NCBI GenBank assembly: GCA_032173965.1
Contig: JAVUNC010000005.1
Coordinates: forward strand, 3,410,001-3,474,000
Source: Sitta carolinensis
Taxonomy: Eukaryota > Chordata > Aves > Passeriformes > Sittidae
Length of the DNA: 64,000 bases
Direction of reading: 5' to 3'
Shown here: piece after piece, positions 43,122-56,005 of the stretch
Numbering within the stretch: the stretch's first letter is position 1
How the letters are laid out: each line of letters starts with the position of its first letter
Notes under the pieces: generated by a model
Databases searched by the model: none
What the model was told of the DNA's origin: nothing
The model's input: only the letters and a program-made list of their open reading frames with translations
Position numbers and translations under genes: made by a program

Positions 43122-43133
43122 TTATTTTTTTTT
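43093..43133. repeat. Poly(T) tract (T28 plus interrupted T9)
   Basis: T28 at 43093-43120 is followed by ATTA and T9. It could be a homopolymer microsatellite or the tail of a minus-strand retrocopy. I found no matching flanking direct repeats. Confidence 0.9.
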
Positions 43134-46100
43134 AAGAGTGATTTTTGGGTTATGGTGGAGTTCACAGTACTACACTCCAGAGTTGTGGTTAATTAGTAGC
43201 CAGTTTAGGAAATTATGTTATCATTACCTCATCATTTCTTAGCTTAGCAGCTTTCCTCGTCTTCCACCTCCTCCTTTCTGCATCCCCTCTAGCCTTCCCT
43301 GTTCAAGGATATTATTTTTCTTAATGACATCTCTGTCACCTGCAGACCCAGATTTCCTAAACACACCTCAGCATTTCAGGTCTCCAGGAGCTTGAAAATG
43401 CACCTGAATTTTTTTTTTTTTTTCCTTTTGCACTGAGACTGTCCACAGAAAACCAAACTCAAACAACAAACAAAAAAAAAAAAAAACCAAAACAAATTGT
43501 TTTTTGCTTCCCCCTCACCATGCTTGTTTTACTCCAGCTCTTGCCCCTGAAGGTCCATCTCAGGCACCAGGGTGGTGCTGGGCTGACCTCCCTGTGCCCT
43601 GTGTTTGTTGATGATGAGCATGATTGCTTCCACCCTCTGCCATCCTCCCCCACGTGAAAAGCAAAGGGCAAAACAAACAGCAGGGAGAAACAAAAAGAAG
43701 TGTGTCCCTTCCACAAGTGGTGGCAATGTGCAAAATTAAAAATAAAAACTGTGGAGGGGGAGATAAAACCCACAACTTAAAAGGGTATTTTCTAGTGGCC
43801 TGTTTTGAAACCACACATTTGCTAATAGCAGCAGAGGAGGAAGGGGAGTGCAGAGCTGGAGACTTGGGGTTTGCTGGTCTCTGTTCAACTCTGTGCTCAG
43901 CCAGGCTTTGGATTTTCACAGTGTCTCAGGACAAAACCCCAGGGTAGACAAATGACAGAAACATTCATCTACATAGCTTTGGCACAGAATAACTTTAAAT
44001 TGGTGTTTTGTTATTCTCTTTACATTGATCTATCAGTTATAGGGTCATTTTAGCAGTTTGTTGTTAATGTGATTGAGATCTGTGTTGTCACATACTGGGA
44101 GACCTCGACACTTTGGGGAGCATGGCTGATATGGAAACCTCTGGAAAACAAAGGTCTGACCTGCAAAATCCTGAGCTGAAGCTCTGAATCATCCTATTGG
44201 TGTGGCAACATGCACATCCCCTGTAACTGAGAATTTAGAAACACTTTCATCAACCATCTACCACTTGATTGTTCTTGATGTGCACAGTATAAGCATTTCA
44301 CCAATTGCTGTAGTTTTTCTTATCTTCCTTGGCTGTTTTTTTAAAAATTCCCTTTGTCTTGGTCCCTCATGCCACACAAGGCACATTCTCAGGTAGATTC
44401 ACAGAATCACAGATTATCTTCATTGTCTCCTCTAAGAGGGTCTAAAAGTGGATTGTGACCATCAAGATTTACCTCACATACCTGATTTCTTCTCCTACAT
44501 TAGGCCAGTTCTCCCTCATCTGCAGTGTTCACACCTCTCAGGCATTTTCAGACTGGATGAGTACATATTAGTAATTTCTTCATCAAGCTTCTCATGGTGT
44601 TTGTGGCTTTTGCCAGCCCTAAAATGTGCTGCTGTTCTCAGCACCCCTCCTACTCAACATGGATATGAGGGGTCTGGAAATGCACGTGATGATCCACATA
44701 CACTGTCCCAGCAGCTTGTAGGAGAGGGGCTTTTACTTCCCAGCAGTGATCACAATATTGAGACAGGCCAAAATCACCCCAGCTTTTGCCATATCACATT
44801 TTAAGGCAGAATTATCTGTTGCCTCTCAGGCAGTCTTTAGGCCAGGGAAGTGAGTAGTACTTAAAAAAAAAAAAAAAATAAATAATTTACTGAATTTTAA
44901 GCAGGACTTTGCACAGAGGATAAATCAAGTTTCAAATCATATGAGCTGGCTGTAGCCAGCACCAGCAGTGGGATGTGGGGGGAAGGCTAATACTTGAATT
45001 CCTTTCATACACTTGGAACTTATTCCCATTGAAAATTGTATGAGTTGAAACACATTGATATTTTTCTGGAAGTTTTATGTGTCTCATCAAACATCTTCCT
45101 CACTGAACAGTGTATTTCAAAGGCTTTTATCAGTCATTGTGTTTGTGCCCTTTTTCCCTGGAGAAATCTCTTTTCCACCTCCTGCCCAGGCAGTGCATCT
45201 CCCAGGGGAGCTCCCTGCTGTAGCTCTGTCCCCTCTGTGTCCCAGGTCGCAGTTATGGTTGTCCCAGAAAGAGGAGCTGAGGGACTGTGTGTGGGAAAGT
45301 GGGAAGGGCAACACTTCTGGGAGATTCACACTGCTCTGATACTCAAAGCATCCATCCATCTCCTATACAGATCCATCATTTTGTGTTCTGTGGATGTCAG
45401 GTTTCTGGGGTTCCTTGCTGGCTGAAGGGCACCATCCTGGTGGTTCTTATGGTCTTGCAGCATTTCTGAGATGGTGAGAGCCAAAGAAAGCCCTTCAGCT
45501 CTGTAAAGTGAGTGACCTTACCCGAAGAGAGGACATGTTCCTTTCCCTGTTTGCTGAGAGAGGACAAACCATGGGAGTCTCAGCAAGATTCCTGCTGGGA
45601 CATGGTTTGGGAGCCAGCTCCAAAGCACAGCTGGACCTGCAGGCAATGGCCACAGTAATGGGCATCTTCTCTGCCAACACAGCCAGCTCTGCCATGTCCA
45701 ACATGCCCCAGAGACACGGCTGAAAGCTCTGTGAATCCCTGGTATAGATGCTCAGTAACTAGCCTAAAGACCATTTTAAAAGCCTTAATTCATGGGGTAG
45801 TGTTACTGTGACACACAGAGGGAACTCAGTAACACACACAACAGGTGTCAGGCAGAGAGGAAGAAAAGAACTCTCTTGTTTATTGTTGACCTCGTATCCA
45901 TAAGTTTCTGGCCAGTGACAAGAGATTGGACAGAGAAGTTCCCACCTCTCCATCTCCACTGGTCACTTGAGAAGTCCATCAGGTGATAGCTTTTCACAAA
46001 GGAATGCGAACATGATTCTTGTTTATCTTACAATTCATGAGAACTGACTCCGTTATACTAAAACAAATCAGAAGGCTTATTTTCAGGGACAACAGGGTAG

Positions 46101-47007
46101 GTTACCTCCCAAAAAATCACAAGATTTTTGCTCCTGTCTTGATCTGTCCATAAGGATAAAAGATTTTTTGCTGGTTATTCAGTTAAGTCAAACAGTTTTC
46201 CACTGCAGGCAAACCTCTGTTCTTCCCTGTGCTCCTGATCTCTGCCTGCATGCTCTCTCCTGCCTCTGGCAGAGATGTGTAAAGACTTCAAATGCTCCAA
46301 AATCTGGCACCCTGATGCAAAAGCAGAGTTATTTATTTTCTCACTGTTCAACAGAGGAATCTCTTCTGGGGGTGGTTATCATTTAAGACTGAGATTCAAG
46401 GGATGCTGCACTGTGGTCTCAGCTGTATTCCCACCCAGCTGGATGCATTTCAAGGGTGGTGAGCATCAGGGCTCTGAGCAACACTCGACTCCTCAGAGAG
46501 CCACACTGAAGTCAAAGGGCATCTTTGCTGAGTGAGGTGTTATTTCCAGGGGGACAGACACATCTACATCCTGGCTCTATTTTGTTATGATTATCTTATA
46601 AATACTCAGCTGCTGCAATAAGCTTATCATCTGAGAATCTCTTTTTTTTTTTTTTTTTTCTTTTTTCTTTTTACTTTTTACCTCCTCAATGTAAGTTGTT
46701 TTTAATCTTTGAGTCTTGTGAGTGGAAACTGAAAAAAAAAGAAATAACCTTAGCCACAGAAGGAAAATTAAAAGATCTTTGAATTTTATTTTTTGTCTTA
46801 GGACTTCTAGGTAGGTTGCAGTTTTTAGCACCTGACAGTTACACCTTTCAGATGAACAGCTTAAAGCATCAATGCCTACTCCACATAACAGGTCTGAAGC
46901 CTGGGGATTGCAATGTGCAGCTCTTTTCTTTTCCTGTTCTAAGGAATGATTTTAAATGAGTTTAGCTAAACCAGAGAAAAGTCTCCCTGTTGGAGAAGCC
47001 ATACTCA
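43134..47007. other. Unique non-coding sequence with several homopolymers
   Basis: Homopolymer runs lie at 43409-43423 (T15), 43472-43486 (A15), 44863-44878 (A16) and 46642-46659 (T18). A CR1-tail-like TTCACAGAATCACAGATTA at 44397-44417 has no CR1 body attached. Frames of 118 codons (44448-44804) and 129 codons (45036-45425) lack domain features. A frame at 45508-45723 has an Ala/Met/Ser-rich peptide, not recognised. No gene is called. Confidence 0.4.
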
Positions 47008-47070
47008 TGAAATCATAGTATGTCCTGAGTTGGAAGAGTCCTGCAAGGATCATCAAAGTCCAACTCCTGA
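47008..47070 (-). mobile_element. Very short CR1 LINE 3' remnant (antisense)
   Basis: TGAAATCATAGTATGTCCTG, AGTTGGAAGAGTCCTGCAAG and GATCATCAAAGTCCAACTCC are the terminal 63 bases of a CR1 subfamily with the 'ATGTCCTGAGTTGGAAGGGACCCACAAGGATCATCGAGTCCAACTCCTG' end, also represented at 49648. Confidence 0.82.
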
Positions 47071-47272
47071 AATAATCTGAAAGAAGTGTTTGGAATGACT
47101 CATGAGTCATTTGTTTAATTGAGCCTCTTGATAAGATACCTGAGTTAGGCTGACATGGTGCAAACACCAGCCCTTAGGTTGCTTCTCACTGTTTTCCTGG
47201 GGTCACCACTGGTCAAACAGAAAAGTGACATAACTTGCTTGTCCTCCTCTGCCAATATTACTGCAAGAGCAG
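47071..47272. other. Unique spacer before an A-rich tract
   Basis: It contains GTGACATAACTTGC at 47225-47238, partly echoed by GTGACATTAAAGC at 47344 just after the A-rich tract. The seven-base echo is too short to claim a target-site duplication. Confidence 0.35.
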
Positions 47273-47292
47273 AAAAAAAAAGAAAAAAAAAG

Positions 47293-47325
<33 letters not shown>

Positions 47326-47340
47326 AAAAGGAAAAGAAAG
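47273..47340. repeat. A-rich tract with A31 run
   Basis: A8-G-A-type units lead into an uninterrupted A31 (47293-47323) and then GAAAAAGGAAAAGAAAG. It could be a simple-sequence expansion or a retroposon tail. The lysine-rich plus frames here are translation artefacts. Confidence 0.93.
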
Positions 47341-48123
47341 AAGGTGACATTAAAGCAGCTAAAAAAAATCTCAAGAGACCTGTCAATCAAGAAAGATATT
47401 TACTGAAGCTTCTATTGACCCATATATGCTCTTATCTAGAAACCTTTATCTTCTAAGACAATGTTGACTAACAGCTTTTCCTTTACTCTTGTTTCTATCT
47501 TAAAAGAATAACAAATAAGCTTAATTCTTCACAAAATCTTTAGCAAATGCCTTTTAAGCCTAACACAATGGTAGTTATTTTAAGAAGGATGGCTAAGCAC
47601 TGCAACACTTTTCTATTTTTCTGTCTTGGTTTTTCATATTGGAGCACTTAATCACAGTTAATCTTTGTGCACAAGGAAGACACATTAACTTTGTTTGCAC
47701 AGGACTGATATAAAAGCTTTCAACTCCTCTGTTCCTGTATTCATCTCCCTGGTAAGCTTTACCATTTTAAATAACAGATAAAGGAAATACTGAAGATTCA
47801 GTGATACAGTCTATCCTTGTTCAAGTAACTGCAGGAACTAAACTTATAAGAAAACTTGGAGCCAGCCTGAAGCTGAGCATCTGCAAATCCCACTGGGAGG
47901 TTTTTGTGGAGGAGAAGAGCAGAGTTTATAAGGATGTATTCAAAAATAGCAACCTAGAAGATGCCAGTGGTTAGGACAGGTGAAAGGAGACTATTCCCTG
48001 TACAACTGGGGCTTTCTCTACTCCCTGCAGACACAAAATTGCTGGCACTGCAGCCACCTCCTGACATTTGTCTGAGTGTCCTCTCTCAGTGCTTGCTTCT
48101 AAGCAAACAGTAACCACAGAACC
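47341..48123. other. Unique non-coding sequence
   Basis: AT-leaning sequence with no repeat or gene recognised. Confidence 0.4.
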
Positions 48124-48295
48124 TTAGAATCACAGGATGTTTTAGGTGGATGGGACCTTAAAGACCATCCAGTTCCAACTCCCTGCCATGAGCAGGGACA
48201 CCTCCCATTATCCCAGGGTGCTCCAAGACTTGTCCAACCTGGCCTTGGACACTTGCAGGGATGAAGCAGCCACAGCTCCTCTGGGCAATAGCTTG
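48124..48295 (-). mobile_element. CR1 LINE 3' fragment (antisense)
   Basis: TTAGAATCACAGGATGTTTT, GGGACCTTAAAGACCATCCA, GTTCCAACTCCCTGCCATGA, GCAGGGACACCTCCCATTAT, CCCAGGGTGCTCCAAGACTT and CACTTGCAGGGATGAAGCAG are consecutive reverse-strand CR1 blocks. It breaks off at CTCTGGGCAATAGCTTG. The text is close to the copy at 28811, with fewer changes. Confidence 0.93.
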
Positions 48296-49647
48296 TTAAA
48301 GGGACTTGTTTCGATAGGGTTATATTCTCCAAATCTCTGAAACTGGGGGTCCACTAAAATCAGTGAGTCCGAAATAAACAGAATTTCTTTTGGACTAGCT
48401 TTGATAAGGGCAACAGTAATTTAAATGCCTTTTATGTCCTCTGTACTCTGCCAGAGCAATAAAAGGGGGCTTAGTCCTTGCTTATGCCTAAAATTGCCCT
48501 GCTTAATTATCTTGGAATAATACAAATAATAAACCCTTTGCCTTCTCCCTATCCCATTCACACCTACCAGAGCAGACCTGCTGGTATAAAAGTACCAGTG
48601 TGGGACAGGAAGGGAATTAGAATGCTGTGGCTTGAGGGTATTGGCTGGAAGGAGAAAGCTGTATGTTAATTCATTAAGTAAGACCTGTTCCTGAGATTTT
48701 TTTCCATCTGATTATATAGGTATGAGCTTAAACTACTGAACTCAGGAGAAATTCTAAGCTCTTGGGGCTGGATGCATGCCATGGCCACATTGGCTTTCCC
48801 TATTGGAGGAGTCTCAAAAGTGCACAGGATCTTGTGTGCATTTATTTGCACAGGAAAGAAGCTCTGACATGGGGAACAGAGGGAGCGATGGTTCCCTGTG
48901 CTGGCACGTGGGAATCAGGGCTCTGGGACATGGCATGTGCATGGAGCACATCCTTGGATTTCTCTAGAAAAACTCAAAAGGTAAAGCAAAATGGGAAACA
49001 GAGAGAAGAGATCCTGTAGCAACTTCAGTAGATATTAAAGCACAGCTAGAAATCCTCCTTTGCTGTCTTTTGCCAAGTCTTCATCCTGTTTTGTGTTTGC
49101 TAGGATCAGCAAACACAAGCAGTACAGGTTGCTCCAAAATTTCTCTGTGTCTGTCCAGACACTTCTGGGAGCTGTTCACAGAGACCAAACTAAAAAACAC
49201 TGCATATTTTGGCCAAGAGCCATCTTAGTTTGCTATGAAGTGCTGTAGTATAAATAAATATATATGTGCAAACAAATGCATAAAGAACAATTGTTTGGTG
49301 GTCAGGAGAAGCGAAGCTGCCCTTGCCCTTTCATCCCAAGATGAGAGGACATTAGATCAGACTGATAAGCAGGCAGAATGTTGGCTGTTGGATCTTTCCC
49401 CCCACCTTTACTTTCTGTTTAGTTTCAGTTGTACTGAAACAACTAACAAGAGACATGAGTAACCATTATATGGACCAGAGGCCTGAGAGCCAAAAGCTTA
49501 CACTCAAAGGACATGTGTGTGACAATAAATAGACCATGGCTCTGAGGGCAAATGGCACAAAATTAATCAACCACAGAGATTCTTTCTGTCCCTTGTTTCA
49601 AAAAAGTTTTGCTTTCTTTCACTGCACTCTTCATTTCCTACATATAT
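48296..49647. other. Unique non-coding sequence
   Basis: No repeat family is recognised. The open frames present, for example 48762-49019 plus, have no domain-like features. Confidence 0.4.
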
Positions 49648-49800
49648 CATAGAATCATAGAAGATGCTGAGTTGGAAGGGGCACACAAAGATCATCGAGT
49701 CCAGCTCCTGGCCCTGTGCAAGACAACCCCAAGAATCACACCAAGTGCCTGAGAACATTGTCCAAACACTCCCGGAACTCTGGAAGGTTTGGTGCTGTGA
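49648..49800 (-). mobile_element. CR1 LINE 3' fragment (antisense), distinct subfamily
   Basis: ATCATAGAATCATAGAAGAT, GCTGAGTTGGAAGGGGCACA, CAAAGATCATCGAGTCCAGC, CCCTGTGCAAGACAACCCCA, AGAATCACACCAAGTGCCTG, TTGTCCAAACACTCCCGGAA and GTTTGGTGCTGTGA follow the reverse text of a CR1 subfamily whose end encodes 'GAGTCCAACTCCTGGCCCTGCACAGGACAACCCCAAGAATCACACC'. It is well preserved, so younger than the copy at 35605. Confidence 0.93.
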
Positions 49801-52800
49801 TCTGTTCTGAGTGTCCTTTGAGGTACTCTAAGACATGTCTTGTCTCTTGATGTTGCTCAGAGGACCATAGGTCTTCCATAGATCCCAAATAATTTCTGAC
49901 AACCTGTGCAAATGATATAGATATTCCAGGGTTTTATTCCAGGTGTTGGTAAGTGGCCAGCTGGATGAAGGTCCTAGAAAGTACAGTCTCTACTAACAAG
50001 AAAACTGATTAGTGGCCCAACAAAAGTATCTGCTTTAAGGTGAACTGAGTAAGTTTTAAGAAGTCACTGACAAGACTCCTGGCTTCCCACCAGTTGCAGT
50101 AGGATTTCACAGGTCATCAAGTAAACACCTGAATTTGGATACCTTCATCTGTGAACTAAATCTCATTCCAAATTCCTCCTTGAATATCTAATATCACTTG
50201 AAATGCATGAGCTTGCTCGTGGATCTGACCATGGATATCTAAGGCTCTATATCTTACCCGCTTTGCAACAATAAAAGAGTAAATATCAGAAAAAAAATCC
50301 TTAGAAATAAGCTTCTGAGGCAGCTTCATGTGCACTACAGATAAGGCTGAAGAACCACTTTTTGCTGTATTCCTCTTTTCAAAATACCCTGTTCCAGTCC
50401 TCTAGGACAGGCAACTTTGTCTCCTGGGGAAGCAGGTAGGTGTAGAGATTTTTATTGCAGATAGGCTTATTTCTAGCTCCCTGTCCTAATGACTGCAGAT
50501 TGTGCGTCAATTGGTTTTGTCAAAAAAAAAAAATCCCCAACAAAACAGGCTCCTTGGGTTTCTACAGATTCCCAAAGGAAGTTTTAGTTCATTGGCTGTG
50601 GGTATCATCCTACAGTGTCTGAATACTGGTGCTACTGGTTGGGTCTTGGAAGGGATTCAAAGGCAACATTGTACAAGAGAACTTCACAGGTCCTGGCACG
50701 TTCGACAGTGGTGGGTAGTGGGGTTGCTTAATAAAGCAGTTCAGTTCAAAGTGAAGGCAGAGGGAGTGTAGGCTCATAGATCACAGCACACATGCTAGCC
50801 CAGAAATGCCAGGGTATTTCAGTTGTCATTAAAACATGCAGGTACATGAATTATTGGTGGAACGAATCATCCTGTGATGCCTGAGCACAGAGCCAATAGA
50901 GGCAAAACACTTCCAATATTTAGCAAGTTTGGCAAATTGTTTAGCTTGGAAATTACTGAAAGCCATATTCATTTTAATTAGCCTTCCAGTGTGCTGGCAA
51001 CAGGTCTGGTTTATCTGTGCTCAGACCCCCTCCACGATAGGTGTTTTTCAGGTCCCACACATTGAATTTTGGAAGCAACTTGAGGAATTATGAACATGAG
51101 GGATGGATGTGACTTGTCTAAGTCAGGCAAGATGTGGGTGGGCTCTTTCTCAGCAGCCTGGCACAGCCAGTTCTTGACAGTATCCCTCATACCTGCCATT
51201 CTGGGGCTGGGTTTTCAATAGGGCACAATGAGGTGTTTGACAGAAAATCTGGATGCCACAGAATCTGAATATCATCACAGGAGTCTCAGTTTTTAGAGGA
51301 TGAGATGTTCAGCAGAGGACACAGAGGGGTTCTGGGTGCTATGTTCAGACCACCTTCTGTGTGCTCATTTACCTCAGGATCAGTGACTGATGTGCATTAC
51401 CCTGGTCTCTCAAACCTGAACCATCTGTGCTGTGGAGTGACTACAGAACCCAAGTGAGGCACCCCAGTAGCAAGCTGGGAGATTATAAGGACTTTATTCG
51501 AGTTCTGTAGCACTTGAAAATGAGGATCATGATTAAAAGACACAATTTGTTTTTCAGAGGGAAGCAAGGAAGACTTGGCCTTTTTCCTGCTGTTATAATC
51601 TCCCTTCTCTACTTTGGGATGTTTGTGAGATAGAAACCTTGGTAAGAAACTCCCTCCAATGAAAAATAATTAATCTTTCATCATCCCTCATTTACATTTA
51701 TCTCACTACCAGCCCAGGAATGCTGGTCTAAACAGAGACAATCTCAAAAAACAGACAGGTAGACAGGGGGAGTAGCAATGTGGACTTCATCTTAGACATC
51801 AAAGCGATTGTTAACTGAGTTCTATTTATAAAGTTGGTAGATTTTCAATGCACTTTCACAGAATGAGATAGACAATTAAAGAGTGGAGGTTTTGTGTCAA
51901 TGAGTAAGTAAGCGTTTCATTTCTAAAATGATTTGTATTAAATGAGTTGCTTAAGGTTCTGTTTGTAGTCTTGGAGTGCTGTTGCACTGTCACACCTCCA
52001 CTGGTAACATCTACCCTCAGGGACTTGAGGGAATAGCATCTGGCCATGTGGTTTTACTCCAATAACTTATTAGCACCCTTCGCTTCCCATAGCACACTGT
52101 TTATTTCTGACGTTATATGAAAAAAAGAACAACTTTAGGTCCCACATTTTTAGGCCAAAATCTTGAATGGCAAGATTAAATATTTCTAAATTTTAAAATT
52201 CAATATTTATAGGAATTTTTAACTGAACACGGAGGCTTGTGTTTGAGGAATAACTCAGGGTGAAGGAAGAACAGGGACTGAGATTTCCTGCTCCAGCTAT
52301 GGACAAAGTGGGAAGATGAAAAAGGTAGGACATGATGGGGAGAGAGAGTTGCTGCTCACAGTAAAGCAGCTTATGGTCTCTCCTGTTCTGGAGAACAGGA
52401 TTTTTCCACAGGGTTTCTTTCCTAACAGGGAAATGTAACTAGCCCCATCTGGGACTAATTAGTCACCTGGTGAAGGAAAACAGGAACTATAAACTGATTT
52501 AAGGGGCCTGCCTCTCTTGCTGTAACTTTTCTCCAGTGATGACTTCAGACCCACTACGGGGAAATGGGAGACCTGCTTGCAAGAAACACTTTTGCCTTTG
52601 TTTATCCTTGGTGGCCTCAAGGAATGGATCAGACCAGCTTAGAGCAATATCCAAGCTGCAGTTTTCCTCTCTGATGCTCATTTCCATCAATATAAGTAGC
52701 ACCAGCTTCTACGACTTCTGAAAAAAGCTCCGTTTTTTTTTTAAAGAGCTCATGCCCATCTCTCAGAGTGGTGAAGATAAGTTTAATGATGTGGCTACCA

Positions 52801-55800
52801 AAGTGCTCTAGATAAGAAAGCAAGTAAAAGAAAACACAGAATTGTCCCTTGGAAAATTTTCACGTCCTTAAGGTAATTTCAGTGGTGAGTTTTTTTTGAG
52901 TGTTTAATTTCACCACCATCGCCTCAAAGCCTTCCTGCTTGAAATTGTGACACACAACTGGGATTCTGGTTGTTACAATGCCAGAAAGGAACTCATCAGA
53001 TGTATTGAGCCATGTATGTTCAACACTAGACTCTCAATACAGCTGGGAGGAATGGGTACAGAGGAGAAGAGCAGTGTGTTATAGCTAACAGCAAAATACA
53101 GATACCTTGGGAAAAAAAACCATGGGAATAATCATGAAGTGATACTTCCTCAAACACCCTCCCAGGTGTCAGAAATTTGCATCTGAACCAAAGGGGCTGC
53201 CTTTGTGTTCAGTAGCCCTAGGGTTTTTTTAATTGACTGAATTTCTCCAGCAGTCCACTGGACCCAGGTAAGCTATTGGCAAAGGTTTATCACTCTCACC
53301 TCTGGAGACAACATTGCAACTCCTGTCCTGCTGTGTATTTTCACCTGCCAGGTGCTTCTGGTAGGGCTGAACTGGTGTGCAGGAAGCAACAGCCTTGGGT
53401 GTGAAGAATCACAGCAGTGGGAGAGGCTGTACTGCAGGGCCTTGCTGCAGCTGGGCAGTCACCTGTCAACACCCCTCACTCAGAAAAGATGTGCTTGAAG
53501 GTGTTCTCCCACTGACACCTTGGATATGGGAAACCTGGCCCATGGAATGCCTCTTTGGAGACCAGCATTACAGAACCAGTTACAGATTTTACTCACCATG
53601 GTGAATAAAGTGGGTGACATGAAGCTTGACAGAGACACAAATCTTGGTGGAGCTGTGTGTAGTGGGTGACAGTGTACTCTGGTCCTCTTTTCTCCTCCTC
53701 CTATTGCCAAGCCCAGCTGTTCCCACACAGCTTCCAGGGCTGGAGTACAGACAGCAATTTGAACACTGTTAGATAAAAAGCAGTCTCACACCTCTGCTTC
53801 CAAAAGCAGCACCAAAGCTGGAATGGGGAGTAAAGGACCTGGATGTAGATAAGGGTGGGTTCTGTCTCTAAGAAAACGTGTGGAATCACAAAGTTGTTTA
53901 CTTAATGTCTTTATGAATTTGGAAGGCACTCCCAAAACACTCCCTCCATGCAACCCTGCCCCTCCCTCAGCTCCTCAGCTTGGAAGATGCCTAACAGGGG
54001 CTGGCGTGGACCCCAGTGATGCACAGACCTGTGTGGGGTGATCATGCCAAAGAAATATTTTCACCTCTCTACACTGTTCTCATATGTACACCTCACATCC
54101 CAGTAGCCAAGGCAGCTGAAGAACACTGTGCAGGTCTGAAGGAATTCCCATTCCCTCTCCCATCCTCTCCTGTCAGCCAAGCATCTTCCTGAGAAAGATG
54201 AGGAGCAAGCTGAGGTGCCACCATGAAGGCTCTGTTCCCCACCCTCCCTCTTGCAAACCCAAATAAAAGTCAAGAATGTTCCCTAAACCAGCCTCTGAGA
54301 GGAATGGGTTAACCTGGGAGCTAGTGAAAGCCACATGAGAACTACACAGGTGCAGCAACAGTTTTTATTTGGTAAATATCACCACCCCAACCCAAGAGGA
54401 GGCCCATGAAAGAAGATGCCTCTTCTGCAAATAGGAAGAGTGTGGTTAGGAGCACTTGCCGAGCTAATAAAGGCTGTTGAAGCTTCAGCTTCCGTTGGTG
54501 GTTAACCCGTGACACTGCTCCCCTGAAAACAGCACCTGAGTGACACACGGCTCAGCTTTGCTTGATATCAACGTGGGTTTATCACACCACTGGCACTGGG
54601 CACGCAACTGAAAGGCACTGCTCAGGGGGGCAGTGGGTGATTGGCACAGAACGAGCCAGGGCTGTGCACTGCTGCATGAAATGGTGTTGGGTCAGCTGGG
54701 GAAATCCGGGCTGGCCCTGCCCAGTGAGCTGCTGCTGGGATGGCTGCAGGGCAGAGAGCCATGGTGCAATAGGAAGATGCTTGCCCTTGTGGTTAAAACC
54801 CCAAGATTGATGACCTATTTCTGAGCAAAAGCATTCTTTTTTGGGTTTGTTGTTTTTTTCTGCCTCTCGAGGAGGAGTGCTTGGATTGAACAGATGAGAT
54901 GTGCAGCTCTCTCTCTGAGATGAAGGTTGGACCCTGGCTCTGCATCAGAGCTACCTCAACCTGCAACACCCATGTTTCCTCCAGGCCAGGGCTCTGCAGG
55001 TAAATAGAAGCTGCAGAGCAGGATAGATCCCGAGCACTGAGCTGATTTCTGCATTAGGAGCTTTCTTGCATCTTCAGCCCAGAGCCTTTTTGCATCCACA
55101 GGACTGATATATGAGCAGACAGAAGTATATTAGCAAAAAACCTACCCACAGCTTGTGTCCCAGCTCTAAAGCTGCTTCACAAGCTCAAGGGCTTATTTTC
55201 TTCCTCCAGGAGTAAGTAATATCAAAATTAGGAGGAGGATATTACATGGAACTGGTATCAACCTACCCCATGGTAACATCCAAAATTACCATCACATCCT
55301 CTCCTGAGCTGGGAATGGCTGTTCTCTCTCATCCACTGTGAAACCCCAAGCAGCTATGTGAAGGGTTTGCCAGGTTCACTGTCCATAATTTTATGTCTAT
55401 TTTCTCCATCCCTAAGCAATTCTAAACTGTATTTCAGACACTGAGGAAGATGAGGGAAAAGAGTCTGCCTCTTTCACAGGCCTCGGTGAAGGTATTTTAT
55501 TTAGTGTAGAATATGTATATTTTTTTCTTATTCAGAATTTTCTTTGTCTGCAAAGCATCACACACACCCCTATGGCTCTGTAGGCACACTACAATTTTAA
55601 TATTGCTTCAGTTCATGTTTCACTCACTCCACATCAGTGAAGTGGCGTCTACAGAGTTGCAGTCCCCTTCCAGGCTGGTAAACAGCTCCCAGGAGGTCCT
55701 CCTTCATCTGGGCCAGCTCTGCTCTGCAGAGGTCCAACACAAAATGATGGGGTTTAGTGCTGCCCCCATGGCAACCCGGCAGACATTTTCTTCTTACTGC

Positions 55801-55868
55801 ACAAAGGCAGGATTGGGGTGAGCTGTCATATGCTGCTACAGATCGAGGCTGACCCTATTTGACATCCT
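49801..55868. other. Long CR1-free unique interval
   Basis: I found no recognisable transposon or gene across about 6 kb. Features seen are an A13 run near 50521, several AATAAA-type words near TTTATT (for example 50728, 51493 and 54265), and overlapping short frames. The AATAAA and TTTATT words made me look for solitary LTRs, but no TG...CA-bounded unit with flanking duplications was convincing. Coding potential appears low throughout. Confidence 0.4.
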
Positions 55869-56005
55869 TTAATGTTCAAGGCCAGGTGGGATGGGGTTTG
55901 GAACAACCTGGTCTAGTGGACAGTATCCCTGCCTGTGGCAGGGGGGTTGGAATGAGATGATCTCTAAGACCCCTCCAATGCAAACCATTCTGTATTTCTG
56001 TGACT
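55869..56005 (+). mobile_element. CR1 LINE 3' fragment
   Basis: The fragment starts abruptly at AATGTTCAAGGCCAGGTGGG and runs through ATGGGGTTTGGAACAACCTG, GTCTAGTGGACAGTATCCCT, GGGGGGTTGGAATGAGATGA and CCCCTCCAATGCAAACCATT to a TCTGTATTTCTGTGAC tail. Only about 137 bases are kept, and 5' truncation is the usual cause. Confidence 0.92.

Noticed and set aside
44397..44417. CR1-tail-like TTCACAGAATCACAG
   Set aside because: There is no CR1 body on either side. The short tail word can arise by chance.
45500..46170. Possible solitary endogenous retroviral LTR (TTTATT words, GTGACA repeats)
   Set aside because: I could not find TG...CA ends with a flanking target duplication or a family resemblance.
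50640..50790. Possible LTR end with an AATAAA signal
   Set aside because: A single polyadenylation-like word without LTR boundaries is not enough.
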